Source: Phaseolus vulgaris (Eukaryota; Streptophyta; Magnoliopsida; Fabales; Fabaceae). Taken from it: a stretch of 64,000 nucleotides of DNA. Of the stretch, positions 15,157 to 26,345 are shown in pieces. Under the pieces are notes generated by a model. It saw nothing but the letters and a program-made list of their open reading frames with translations, ran no database searches and had not been told where the DNA came from. The stretch lies in NCBI RefSeq assembly GCF_000499845.2, contig NC_023756.2, positions 42,099,393 to 42,163,392 on the forward strand, read 5' to 3'. Numbering within the stretch: position 1 is the first letter of the stretch; every line of letters begins with the position of its first letter. Made by a program: the position numbers and the translations under genes.

Positions 15157-16716
15157 TTAAAGAAGCAAAAGGCTAAGAATAAAGCCTAGAACCAAACTCA
15201 TAAGCCATTTCTGAGGGGATAGTTGAAATGCAGAAGAAGGAGAAGGAGGAGTCTGACACACATTGTAGCCATACCATGTGTCACTGGGGATGGAGGTGTT
15301 GAAGGTAAAAGTAACAGGCTCTGAGTCATAGCCAAAGATTTTCACACTCTCAGGCTTCCAACCTTTCTCTTCCCCTGATCTATAAAGATACACAAAGCAA
15401 ATGGGAGATGCACATGCACCATCTATCTGAAATGTATCTGAAGAACATTGCTCAAATGTCTTTGAAAGTGGATCATCTAGTCTTGGCACATATACCTGGT
15501 AATTCATGTTCAAAGTAAACAAAAAAAACAAATTAAAAGGTTTCAAGTTGCTGCAGCAGCAGATTAAGCTCCCTTGATTAGTATATATAGAAAATTCCAA
15601 GTTAGGTAACAGAGTCTCAGATGAACACTCCACACAAATTTTGAAGAGAAAATAAAATAAAATTTTCCAATTCTACAAGTTAAACTTTAAATGCAGATAA
15701 AGTTTATGAACTAACCTGAAGATACAAAAAGTGATCATTTTTTCATAATAGTTACAAATAAACAAATAGTGAGGGATAAAACATCATTAAACTTTCACCT
15801 ATACTTTAAGCTGGCCTATTTGTTGACCAAATTCATGAACCCAGTTACAATAAAAATATATCTGAATATTTTTTTATCTGATATAACAACAACAAAAATT
15901 TCACTTTTTATTTTAAATGAGCAAGCATCTAGCACTTTGTTAGCCTTTAAAAACAAAAACAAAAAAATATTTTCAGCTGTAACAAAAAGGGATAGAAAAT
16001 ACTTATTTGCCCAGTTTATTTAGAAAAAAAGGAATTAATTATTTTCTATCAGACTACCAACAAACAAACAAAAAACCTGTCACTAGTACAAAACAATAAA
16101 TAAATGTGGCTCCACCAAAATAAAAAGTAGATAAACAATATTGAGAACCATAGTAACAGTGTGAACTCCTGCAAAATACCGAATATCCATTACCTTGATT
16201 CTGGAGTTCAACTTCAATTAAGGGTTTTGCTATAACTCTTCTAGAAACAATATATTCATCAATATTTCCTTCAAAACTAGATCTTGAACCCCTTCTTTAA
16301 ACACACGCCACAATGAATAAACAAATAAAATCTTGAAAATTGAAATTCATTGTAGGAAAAAAGGCAAAACCTGGTTTCCTTTAGCATCTCCAAACGCAAT
16401 ACCAATCTTATCAGTTGTGAACATGGGCGATGAACAACTCGTACTTATAACCAACAAGTAAGAACAGCTTGATTCAGTTTTCATCTATTAAACAAACAAA
16501 CAAAAAGTATTAATTAAGCATCTTAGTGTGCATAATCAAACTTCAAAACAAAACAGAAAAAAAGGGTCTTCTTAGAAATTAGAATAAAGTTACCTGGATA
16601 TACCCCGCAGAGAAGGATTCAGCTGCATGAAGTTTCACAGAAACAGCTTCGGGCTCTGAAACTGAAAGGCTCAGTGCAGAGGAAAAGCATAACAAAAAAA
16701 GAACAAACTTGGTCAT
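15157..16716 (-). CDS. Embryo-specific protein 3 (ATS3)-like, PLAT/LH2-like secreted protein, copy 1
   Basis: Exons, in transcript order: 16716-16594, 16484-16371, 15495-15157; all junctions are phase 0; 191 aa. A signal peptide (MTKFVLFLLCFSSALSLSVS) is followed by the ATS3 signature: CSYLLVISTSCSSP, DKIGIAFGDAKGNQ, VYVPRLDDP, TFEQCSSDTFQ, ICFVYLYRSG, GWKPESVKIFGY and SDTWYGYNVC. The C-terminus is hydrophobic (WLMSLVLGFILSLLLL), which could be a GPI-attachment signal or a tail anchor. Members of this family are secreted or wall proteins with a PLAT-like beta sandwich; the Arabidopsis founder is expressed in embryos. The biochemical role is unknown. It is the best preserved of three paralogs on this strand. 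Confidence 0.9.
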
Positions 16717-16833
16717 TTTTTTTTCTTCAGAAGCTGAAAACCCCAAAATTCAAGAATAGAGTTTTGTGAAGTTCTGCGCAAAATGGTCAAAGTTCAGTGT
16801 CTCTTTGTTTTGCTTTGGAATCTATGTGCACGT

Positions 16834-17019
16834 TATTTATATGCATCACGGCACCACATAAACGGCAAGAAAAAACGTCGTTTAGCAAAGGAAGGGTAAA
16901 TGCGACTTTTCACCCTCGCGTTTTTCCCCTGTCCATGTCGTTCCATGTTCGATGTTTTTTTTACTGGTATATATACGTTCCGTGCTTTGCACGAGTTTGA
17001 ATTTTAAAATTGATGCATG
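16834..17019 (-). promoter_or_regulatory. Candidate promoter of ATS3-like copy 1 (TATA box and RY motif)
   Basis: On the minus strand, TATAAATA (16841-16834) lies about 120 bp before the ATG. A TGCATG (RY-type, seed-promoter motif) lies at 17014-17019, about 300 bp before it. An RY motif would suit an embryo-expressed gene, but a single hexamer is weak evidence. Confidence 0.35.
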
Positions 17020-17239
17020 GACATAGCAACAAGGTAACTTTAAAAACAACATGGGACCACGGAAATTCTGAATTAAAACGAAAATGTGTCAGTTAAGTTT
17101 CCCTCCCATTTTCTTATTATTTATTCATGGTATTAATAATAAATAATAAATTTCAACAAAAAAAATAGTAATAAAAATTAAAAACTTGCAATCTCTTATT
17201 CAACCTACTTGTTACAAGTGAGTAGTTATGGCCAAATGT

Positions 17240-17248
17240 TCTCTTGAA
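17240..17248. repeat. Left target-site duplication of MULE1 (TCTCTTGAA)
   Basis: These nine bases are repeated exactly at 23867-23875, directly outside the two inverted ends. Nine-base duplication is the hallmark of Mutator insertion. Confidence 0.9.
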
Positions 17249-17325
17249 GGCAATTGCTTCCTGCACCCGATCAATTGTGATTGGCACCCGACACATTTTT
17301 TAAAATCCAAAAATGCCCTTGTCTT
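17249..17325 (+). repeat. MULE1 left terminal inverted repeat
   Basis: Starts GGCAATTGCTTCCTGCACCC. It pairs with the inverted right end (GGCTCATTCTCCCTGCACCC when read from the right). Identity is moderate, as in many MULEs with divergent ends. Confidence 0.85.
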
Positions 17326-17520
17326 CTTCATTTATGAAAACATTGAATGGTGAGGAAGAAGAAGTTCATGAATGTGTGAAGCTTTGGTTTGAGCTGCAAA
17401 AGATAAGGTTGTGCTTCGTTCATTGTTGCTAAGTTGAGTGTAAGCTTCGTTTGGCAAGTTAAAGGAGGTAATTAATCCATTTTCGTTCGTCTTTGGTTAT
17501 TTTCTCGAGCTCAGCTGGTC

Positions 17521-17830
17521 CCGGATATCGGAATCCGGAATTCAAATTTTCTGCCTACGGATATTAATATCCGGAAGTCAAAATTTTGTATACGGATAAT
17601 AATATCCGGAACTAGGATTTGCCTACGGACGCTGATATCCGTAGTTCATATTTGCCTTACGGATGAAAATATCCGTAGTTCATAATATTGCCTTACGGAT
17701 GAAAATATCCGGGACTAGTATTTGCCTTACGGATGAAAATATTCGTAGTTCATAATATTGCCTTACGGATATATATATCCGGAAGTTAACTGTTGATATT
17801 TTTTTGGTTATGGATTAATTTATCCGGAAG
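17521..17830 (+). repeat. Palindromic repeat array 1 of MULE1
   Basis: About eight units of roughly 36-46 bp. Each has a short palindrome of the type CGGAT-N4..6-ATCCG (for example CGGATATTAATATCCG or CGGATGAAAATATCCG) followed by an AGTTCATA or AAGTCAAA spacer and TTGCC(T)TA. The array sits between the left inverted repeat and the transposase start. Confidence 0.9.
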
Positions 17831-17858
17831 TGAAGTGTTAATTTTTTTCAGCAACCGA

Positions 17859-20759
17859 ATGGATTCAACAGAGTCATACATGGGAGTTTTAGGGGAGATT
17901 GATGTGTGGGATGGATTAGATGATGTTGATCTGGAGCAGTCAACAAGTTATAACGCATTAGATAATGAACACAGGGCACATGAATGTAGTGAGGCATTTT
18001 CTACAAATGAGGTATGGTCAATGTTGGGTTGTGAATGTTTTTTATATGAATTATTTTTAAATTTGGCATGATGATCAAGATGTTCTTTTAAATTTTTAAG
18101 AATGTTATTGTAGGTATTTCGTGATCGAGATGAGCTGTTAGATTGGGCGAGAAGTGTTGGCTATAGTTATGGGTTTGTCATTATTATATTAAGGTCAGAT
18201 ACATGGACGGGCCAACGAGGAAGGATGACCTATGTATTGTTAGGTTGTGAGAGAGGAGGTAAATACAGACGGTATAAAAAAGAAGTAGATGTCAGTCAAA
18301 CTGGAAGTAGGAAGTGTGAGTGTCCTTTCAGATTGCGAGGCAAACCAGTCAAAGGTGGTCAAGGGTGGAAGGTTGAATTAATTTGTGGTTCTCACAATCA
18401 TGACTTGGCAGAGACAATGGTGGGTCATCCCTATGCTGGAAGGTTAAGTATAGAGGAAAAGGTTATGGTTGAGGATATGAGTAAAACTGCGGTGAAGCCA
18501 AGAAATATTTTACTAACCATGAAAGAGAGAAATGAGAAGAATGTGACAACGATTAAGCAGGTTTATAATGCAATCACTGTTCACCGAAGATCACAACGAG
18601 GTCACAGAACAGAAATGCAACAACTGATGTTGTTACTAGAGCGAGACAGGTACGTGCATTGGTGTAGGTGCGATGAGGTCTCTAATATTGTGCAAGATAT
18701 ATTTTGGACACACCCAGATTCAGTAAAATTGGTGAACTCATTTAACATTGTCATATTAATGGATAGTACGTACAAGACGAACAAGTATAGGATGCCGTTA
18801 CTTGAGGTTGTTGGGATTACGTCTACAGGTTTGACTTTCTCCGTTGCATTTTGTTTACTAGCAGCAGAAAAGGAAAATAATTTTTTTTGGGCCCTTGACA
18901 GACTTAAAGGGTTGTTTTTAAGAGTTGATTCATGCCCTAGGGTGGTGGTATGTGATAGAGATGTTGCCTTAATGAATGCAATTAGAATGGTGTTTCCTGA
19001 AGCTTATAATTTGCTATGTCGGTTTCACATTGATAAAAATGTGAAAGCAAAATGTAAAATGTTGGTGCATCCAAGAGAGGCATGGGATCAAGTAATGGAA
19101 GTGTGGGGATCTGTTGTGGATTGTGATATTGTTGAGGCCTTTGAAGATCGTGTCAATGCTCTTCGAGTTGTCTGTTCTCCATGGCCTATATTTGTTGATT
19201 ATGTGATGGATACATGGTTACGTCCACATAAAGAAAAATTTGTCAAGGCATGGATAGATAAGGTGATGCACTTAGGAAACACAACAAGTAACAGAGTTGA
19301 GTCGGCACACTGGAGCCTAAAGAGAGTTCTTCATAATTCGATGGGGGATTTATGTTTCTGCTGGGATTCCATCAATAAGATGATTATTTTACAACATAAT
19401 GCAATCAAAGATTCATTCCAAAAGAGTTTGCATGTGGTTGGACATCGGTTCAAGGTTACAGCTTACAAAAAATTGTTAGGTTTTGTGTCTAAATATGCTT
19501 TGAACCTTATTTCAGAAGAACTTGATAGGGTTAAATCAGTGGGGTTTGATAAAAGTAGGTGTGGATGTAGTCTTACATGTACTCATGGTCTTCCTTGTGC
19601 GTGTCAATTGGCTTCATTTGGTGTTGGTAGCATACCACTTAAATCAGTACATGTGATGTGGACTCGTTTAAGTTTTGAAGACATTGCTACTGAACAATCT
19701 TCATCTGAGTTGTCAATTGATAAAGAGTTTGAGGTCATCGCGAAGCGGTTTAAAGAGTTGGATGTTGCAGGTAAGGTTAACATCAAGAGTAAATTGCAGG
19801 ATATTGCCTTTCCAGAGAAAACATCTATTTACGCACCAGATCATAAGGTGAAAACAAAAGGTGCTGTAAAGATGTCTCGTCCTACCAAATTCATGAGATC
19901 AACTAAGCGAATCCCTTCTTATTTTGAACATGTGGATTTCTTACACTCACAACATGATAGTTGTGCAAGCAAAAAATCTAATGAAGAAAGCTTACCAGAA
20001 ATTGTACCAGCAAAATGTATTCCTTTCCTTGATCAGTTCCCTGTAGGGTATCATCCATATATTGTTGATGTTGTTGACGTTAGGGCTGATGGCCATTGTG
20101 GCTACCGTGCTGTTGCTGCCCAATTGGGAATGGGAGAGGAGTCATGGGCTGTTGTTCGAATGAATTTGTTAAAAGAACTAAGTGAATGGAGACAAGAATA
20201 TGTTCAACTCTTTGGTGGTGATGATAGATATGAATACTTGAAGAACTCACTTCTAGTGGAACACATGTCTATGGTACCAACCACTAAAACCATTTCATTT
20301 TTACATTGCATTTCTTTATTTAACTTTGTTTGTCAATTGTACTTGCAGGCAGGAACAGATAAGTGGATGACAATTCCAGACATGGGATATGTTATTGCAA
20401 ATCGGTATAATGTCATTCTTGTTTCTTTGTCCATGTTACAATCATTGAGTATTTTTCCTTTAAGAACCCAAGCACCAAGTAACTTCTGTCAACACCGAAT
20501 CATTGCAATTGGACATGTCCACGGAAATCATTTTGTCCAGGTATAAACTAAACCAATCAAGATTGATGTGCTAAATCAAGATTTGTGTACCTTATATTTA
20601 TTACCTTTATAGTTCAAGCTCAAAGATGGTTGTCCAATTCCACCTACGGATATATTGTGGGCATCACATCGTTATCCGGCGGCCCAAACTTGGTCAACAT
20701 ACTACACTAGCCGGATACAAGTTTATACCCAACTAATGTCCATTAGACGATATTTGTAA
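17859..20759 (+). CDS. MuDR-type DDE transposase with C-terminal OTU cysteine-protease domain (MULE1)
   Basis: Exons: 17859-18011, 18114-20273, 20349-20540, 20613-20759; all junctions are phase 0; 883 aa. The second intron (75 nt) is itself open in frame, so splicing there is inferred from its GT/AG ends and hydrophobic translation. N-terminal FAR1/WRKY-GCM1-like zinc domain: about residues 52-150 (CECPFRLRG, SHNHDL). MULE transposase core: Asp268 in VILMDSTYK, Asp332 in VVVCDRDVAL and Glu447 in NRVESAHW. A SWIM-like cysteine cluster reads CGCSLTCTHGLPCAC. The C-terminal OTU domain has RADGHCGYRAV (Asp710, Cys713) and GNHFVQ (His832), the expected catalytic set. The core should cut and join element ends; the OTU part may remove ubiquitin or a related modifier, which is an inference. 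No stop or frameshift was seen, so it may be active. Confidence 0.92.
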
Positions 20760-20835
20760 TTATAACATTTGTAATAGCATAATTTAGATTTATGGATGTT
20801 TAGTACATTTGCAGTTGTCCTACAATATTCACTGA

Positions 20836-21120
20836 AGTCACTGTTATGCCTACGGATAAAAAAATCCGGAAGTCACTGTCATGCCTACGGATAAAACAAT
20901 CCGGAAGTCACTGTTATGCCTACGGATAAAAAAATCCGGAAGTCACTGTTATGCCTACGGATAAAAAAATCCGGAAGTCACAGTTATGCCTACGGATAAA
21001 AAAAATTCGAAAGTCACAATTATGCCTACGGATAAAAATATCCGTAAGTCACTATTATGCCTACGGATAAAAATATCCGTAAGTCATACTTTTGCCTACG
21101 GATAAATATATGCGTAAGCC
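20836..21120 (+). repeat. Palindromic repeat array 2 of MULE1 (35-bp unit)
   Basis: Eight tandem units with a 35-bp period. Each reads AGTCACTGTTATGCCTACGG then ATAAAAAAATCCGGA, with small changes; the last three have the more perfect CGGATAAAAATATCCG palindrome. The array lies just past the transposase stop and before the convergent PMD gene, so it is between the two 3' ends. Confidence 0.95.
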
Positions 21121-21138
21121 AGTGATTTCTGTATTAAT

Positions 21139-21304
21139 GATCATATTGAAACATATAAGGATCATATTGAAACATATAAAATAAAAGTAACGTGAAGCAA
21201 GAACCGATAAGGATCATATTGAAACATATAATTAAGGTTCAGATACATTGTCATGGATCATATTGAAACATATAATTAAGGTTCAGATACATTGTCATGG
21301 ATCA
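21139..21304 (+). repeat. Short direct repeats between the MULE1 genes
   Basis: GATCATATTGAAACATATA occurs four times. The last two copies are part of a duplicated block of about 49 bp that also contains AATTAAGGTTCAGATACATT. No coding potential. Confidence 0.85.
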
Positions 21305-21357
21305 AAATATTACATAAAAAGAAATCGTAATACATCTGACATATTGAGAAATCCTAA

Positions 21358-23135
21358 TCAATCATTCCTACGTGCATGTCTCCTGACATAAACAGCTCTT
21401 TCATCAGTCGCTCCTCGTGCTAACGTAATGGCTACTTGTATGCCTTCCCAAACAGGGCTGCCCTCCACGACATCGCCATGATCAAGTAATGGCTGCAATG
21501 TCTCTGTAATTCTACGACAAATACCCTACAAGCATGAATGACATACTATTAGAAAAAAACAATAGAAATTAATATCTTAACAAGGTTAGAAGCATACCAG
21601 AGCAGGATGTGACTCCTCATGATGACTTGGCACTGCTTCGTGATGACGTGCATCTGAGGGTACCGGTACAGGACGGTCATCCTCATCTGTATTAATCACA
21701 TATGGATGTGATACAGATCTAAACCAACCCATGTACTCTTGAACGCAAGCGTCAGGATGACGTGCTATGGCATAGTCATGTATGACATAATCATTGAAAT
21801 GTAACCATCGACGGTCCATTTCATTTGTATCCGGATGACCATGTCCAATTACAGATGGGTTGCGAGGGATGATCTGTGTATAGCCATACTGACGCAGAAC
21901 ACGTTCTGGCATGTGCAGCTGTGTCCAATTTCCAAGCCTCAAATAACCACAGAATAAGGAAATCCACTCGAATGGACGTTCTTCCCTGTGCTCGTTGTAT
22001 GGACAAAACCGAATGGAAGCTGGTGTCAATGTATCCAACTGTGATCGTACAACAACAATTGAAGTACCTTTTCCAGCATCATACAGCCTGCATCGAGGTT
22101 GATCTTCATAATACAATGCTTGCATACGTCTCATCCCTATAGACGGGAAATGCTCATAAATCCACCCCTGCAACAATGTTGCATAACCAGCTAGTTGCTT
22201 TGTATTTGCATAACTACAATCTCCTAGCTGTTCATACATGTGAGTTAGGGCAGCTGCTGCCCAAGAATATCCCCCGGTAAGCCTCAAATCAACAAAAAAT
22301 CCAAGATAAAACACACTTACTGATGTAGCACTCTTGTCCGCAAAAATAGTGCAACCGACAAGGTGAAGTAAGTATGCTCTGGCAGCCACAGTCCACTGCC
22401 TCCTTGAGCATGCATCTTGATACACTTCTCATAACCAGCTAAGGCGCACATGAGCTCCCCGACAGTGTCTTGTTTCTTCATATGCAAGTGCATGGTCAAT
22501 ACGGAGGGCTTCTACCAATAAATCAGTCGCCGAATCAGAATCTAAGGTTTCCTGTGTGTAAAACTGACCGACAATGGGTAAATGTAACAAATTTGACACA
22601 TCATCAAGAGTGATGGTCATCTCCCCAACCGGTAAATGAAAACTGTTTGTCTCTGCATGCCACCTCTCTACAAAAGCACACAGCAGTCCTCGGTCTAGAC
22701 TCTCATAACTAGCATGAAGCAGACCACCTAAGCCAGACAATTCTACAGCAGCTTCTATGCGCTCATGAGGTGCTCCTAACTTATTTATCTTCCTCCCATG
22801 TGAAACGACCTTCAGCTCACCACGATCCTACAATAATCAACATATATCATCAATAATCAGGAATACATAACAAATACAAAAATTTATTTTTCATTACTTA
22901 CCAAACCATCCCACAACTGTTTGGCTACGTGATGTTCATAATTAACAAGTAAGGACTTATCCAATGGCCCTCCTGGATAGCCTTCATCATCAACTTCAAC
23001 TTCTTCTTGTTCAATATAATCTTCAAACTCTTGATTTGGAATTGAAGTACTAGACCCACCCCGTTTTCTTCTAATCGATGCAGTTGGACGCACACGATCC
23101 AAATTAGAACTTCCTCCACCTCTAGTCCGCACCAT
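21358..23135 (-). pseudogene. Plant mobile domain (PMD, MAIN/PP7L-like) gene carried by MULE1, one premature stop
   Basis: Exons, in transcript order: 23135-22902, 22827-21598, 21525-21358; phase-0 junctions; 543 codons if the internal stop is ignored. The product matches the plant mobile domain of MAIN/MAIL proteins and PP7-long relatives. Landmarks are FVERWHAETNSFHLPVGEMT, ITLDDVSNLLHLPIVG, GYSWAAAALTHMYEQL and FEWISLFCGYLR. The N-terminus is basic and Gly/Ser-rich, with RRKRGG. An in-frame TGA at 22429-22431 lies after RLSWL, where relatives usually have Arg, so CGA to TGA is likely. The rest is open, so it is a recent break, a read-through or an assembly error. PMD proteins of the host act in silencing and meristem upkeep; the role in a transposon is unknown. 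Confidence 0.85.
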
Positions 23136-23226
23136 CTTACATTTCATAAAAGTAACATTCAATCCAACATATATAACAAAATTATAACACATATAGTTTA
23201 AAACACTTGTGAAAAATTTCACACTA

Positions 23227-23522
23227 ATACGGATATTAATATCCGCAGACCAATAACAACAATCCGGATAAAAATATCCGCAAGTCAAACGTAGCTTACG
23301 GATAAAAATATCCGGAACCCACTTTTGAATTACGAACAAAAAAATCCGGAACCAATTCTTGCACTACGGATAAAAATATCCGTAAGCCATTAATGAAGTC
23401 CGGATGAAAAAATCCGGATGCCAATATTCTTCTGCGGATAAATTTATCCAGAACCAAATGGTGGTCTACGGATAAAGTTATCCGGAAGCAAAGGGTGATC
23501 TGCGGATAAAATTATTCGGAAT
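23227..23522 (-). repeat. Palindromic repeat array 3 of MULE1
   Basis: About eight degenerate units of 33-40 bp with CGGATAAAAATATCCG-type palindromes and CAAGTCAAA, GAACCAAT or AAGCCATT spacers. It lies just upstream of the PMD start, mirroring array 1 before the transposase. The units are more diverged than in array 2. Confidence 0.88.
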
Positions 23523-23594
23523 GTACTACTCTACGAAGAAAAATCCATGAACGGTACCTCAACTTCTTTGACGATGAAGCACTCACGACGAAGC

Positions 23595-23733
23595 AAACCA
23601 ACTCTGCTCACGGTGGCTCACGGTGGCTCACGGTGCCTCCCTGCAACTTCACGGTGGCTGCTGCTGCTTCACGGTGGCTGCTGCTTCACGGTGGCTGCTG
23701 CTTCACGGTGAAGAAGAAGAAGAAGAAGAAGAA
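23595..23733 (+). repeat. Simple repeats CACGGTGGCT(GCTG)n and (GAA)n near the right end of MULE1
   Basis: Several direct copies of GGCTCACGGT and TTCACGGTGGCTGCTGCT are followed by a (GAA)n run at about 23710-23733. A short ORF crosses it but has only repeat-derived residues. Confidence 0.85.
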
Positions 23734-23790
23734 CCCTATTGTTGGGTGCAGGCATTGGGTGCAGATCATAATTTAAGTGTTTTTAATTTC

Positions 23791-23866
23791 ATTAAGGGTA
23801 ATATGGTCTTTTCACAAATCTGATTGGGTGCCCGTCACAAAGCATTGGGTGCAGGGAGAATGAGCC
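23791..23866 (-). repeat. MULE1 right terminal inverted repeat
   Basis: Read from the outside it begins GGCTCATTCTCCCTGCACCC and matches the left end. The TCTCTTGAA duplication follows at 23867. Confidence 0.85.
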
Positions 23867-23875
23867 TCTCTTGAA
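23867..23875. repeat. Right target-site duplication of MULE1 (TCTCTTGAA)
   Basis: Identical to 17240-17248. Confidence 0.9.
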
Positions 23876-26345
23876 ATAACTTTCTTGGTTGTAGTATGTG
23901 AATGCAATTTCTTATTGCACCTCCATGGTTTCTTTCTATACCTCATTGTTGAAATTCCAAAAATATTCTTCTAAATATTTTAAATTTTTTTTATTCAAAA
24001 ATTATTTTCTAAATTCTTAATTAACTTCTAAATTATAGAATTTGAAATATAAAATTGACTTCCAAATTATTTGACTGAATTAAAAATAACTTTTAACTGT
24101 AAAATTCAGAAGTCAACTTTTGTATTCTAAATTTTTTTAAATTGTATAATTATAATATAAAGTTGATTTCCGAATTTTATAGTTCTGAAGTTATATCTAA
24201 AATAAAAAATAACTTTTGAATTGAATTTTATATTTCAAATTCTAAAATTTGAAAATCATTACAAATTTCAAACTTTAGTTGGCTTCCGAATTATTGATTG
24301 TTGCAAATGATTCACAAATAACATTTTTATCATCTCTTTCCTTTCCGTTTTTGTTTTTTCTTCCCATGCTTTGTTACTGTTATCTACGTTCATATTCACC
24401 AAATTATTGTTTGTTTCAAATGCTTCACAAATAACATTTTTATCATCTCTTTCCTTTCTCTTTTTGTATTTTCTTCCTATGCTTCATCCATGATTTTCTT
24501 TTATTTGCAAGAAAATAATATATAAATAGAGGTATTTTAAGGATACTTCAACCTTTATATAAGAGACAAAAATAAGCAAACTTGAACAAACATATTCTTT
24601 CTTATCTTACCTCTAATCTTTTATGCACACCCAACAGTTTTGATCTACGCTTCTCTAACCAATATTATTTTTAATAGATTTCATACACACTAATGGTTTC
24701 AGACACCAATCAGAATGAGAAAAACATGTTAAGCGTACATTCGAGATCATTCATGGCCAAATTTTCAGTTGCTTTATTTTTGAAAATCTTGTTATTTTTT
24801 TATTTCCACAATTCTCCAATAACTACTATCTACCCACATTCATATATGATTAACAACTTCACTCTCCTGAATAAACTTAAACTGAGAAAAAAAAAGCATT
24901 TTTTATCTGTAATATTTTACATCATTATGAGTGTCCAAAAACTAATAACTTCAAAAGTCATTTCATTGAAACCAAGAAGATGATGGAGGATGCAGGAACT
25001 TAGGAAAAAAGAACTATGAAAGTGCGGGAAGAAATTGCCTTTGTAGAAATATAGAGGCAAATAAAGTATGAACAAAGTAATTTAGGAATTAATTAATTAG
25101 TGTTAATGATAATTTTCTAAAAAATCTCTTTAGGTGATACGAATTTTAAATGGAAAATAAAATAAATAGAATAAAACTTATACAAGTTTTATATTTCGAC
25201 TTAAAAACATCTAAAAAGTAAAATAAGATTTGTATTCTAGTATCTAAATATTACTATTAATAAATAAAAAGAACTGAGTTACAATAATGGTTAAATATAA
25301 ATGAGATTTTTATTCTATATCTATATCTATATATATATATATATATATATATGAAAATAAATTTCAAATATCTAGTACTATTTATTGTTATTAAATAAAA
25401 AATTAATTACAAATCTGAATTTTAAAACAATCTATGCAATCTGGTAAACTTAACTAATACCAAATAAATGAGAGGACGTAGACATGGTTAAGAAGAAAAT
25501 CTAACTTATACAAGCAACAGTTGCTTTACAACTATAGAATAAAAGAGATGCATCCATGTTTAAGGATCAGGAGAAAGAAATAACACTCATCACAAATATC
25601 ATATAATCTTTCTGTTTAAAAATATCTGATATTAAATTCTTTAATAAAACATTACATAATTTGATAAAGAAATATATAAATATATATATATATATAAAGT
25701 TTCTAAATATATTTAATATATATAACCCTTTTAAATAAGTTCGTCTAAAATATTTACTAATATTTTTATTTAACTGTGTTAAATTTTAAAATATGTGCAA
25801 ATATAATTAAAAAAAATATGTGTATAATATAAGAATTTGATTTTATGAGTATAAGGAGATAAAGTTTAAAGTTTATGAAGAATATGATAACTGTATTTTT
25901 CGGTTAAATAAATAAAAATAAATAAATAATTTTTTTTCTTCATTTTTCTAATTAAAATTATTTTACTTCTCTTTAACTTCTTTTTTACCTTCTTTCTATC
26001 TTTTCAAATAGTTCATTGCTCTCCCTTTATAAGCCTACAAGTAGGTGGATAAGTAAAAGCAGGTTTAACTTAGTAAAAGAGAACCGCGTGATTAAGGTTT
26101 GGTTTTCTGTGACCAATCTAAAGGATCTCTAAATATCATCATTATATTCTCTTTTTCATAATTAGGTTCCTTGAAAGACATTTTCAAGTGAAAGAATTTA
26201 ACATATATTTTTAACAAGGCCAACCTACTTTAAGGAAATTAAGTATATTTGAAAGTTAAATGTTTATGATTTAGCTATTGTTGAGAAATTGCTAATTGTA
26301 TAATTGAATAAGAAAGTGGTTAAATTGTTCAATTTTAAATTTGTT
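23876..26345. other. AT-rich intergenic DNA without a supported gene
   Basis: Contains a tandem duplication (24291-24490, listed apart), an (AT)n run at about 25328-25352 and many short A/T motifs. From 23960 to 24300 there are loose inverted and direct copies of AAATTATAGAATTTGAAAT-like motifs. A 96-codon ORF (24693-24983) has no recognisable domain and an AT-driven composition. Confidence 0.5.
24291..24490 (+). repeat. Direct tandem duplication of about 110 bp
   Basis: The block with TCACAAATAACATTTTTATC and ATCTCTTTCCTTTC occurs at about 24309-24350 and again at about 24422-24463, within two units that each start at ATTATTG and continue to a CTTCC(C/T)ATGCTT stretch. Confidence 0.85.

Larger units (their letters stand above)
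17249..23866 (+). mobile_element. MULE1: complete Mutator-like element with OTU-transposase and PMD genes
   Basis: A 6,618-bp element bounded by a perfect 9-bp duplication. The imperfect terminal inverted repeats are about 76 bp (17249-17325 and 23791-23866). Both contain CCTGCACCC near the tip and a second GGCACCC block, and both end inward at a CCCTT stretch. Contents from the left: palindromic array 1, transposase (+, 17859-20759), palindromic array 2, a short direct-repeat zone, the PMD gene (-, 21358-23135), palindromic array 3 and a GGTGGCTGCTG-rich simple repeat. The genes start near the two ends and converge on array 2. The transposase is uninterrupted; the PMD frame has one stop. Confidence 0.92.

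Noticed and set aside
20274..20348. Read-through of the 75-nt segment in the MULE1 transposase as coding
   Set aside because: It has GT and CAG ends, a T-rich body and a hydrophobic translation out of place in an OTU domain, so it is treated as an intron; transcripts would settle it.
20836..21120. Regular repeats with spacers resembling a CRISPR array
   Set aside because: Spacers are also conserved between units, the host is a plant, and the array is internal to a transposon.
24693..24983. 96-codon ORF, hydrophobic middle
   Set aside because: AT-biased composition, no conserved motif, no splice or promoter context.
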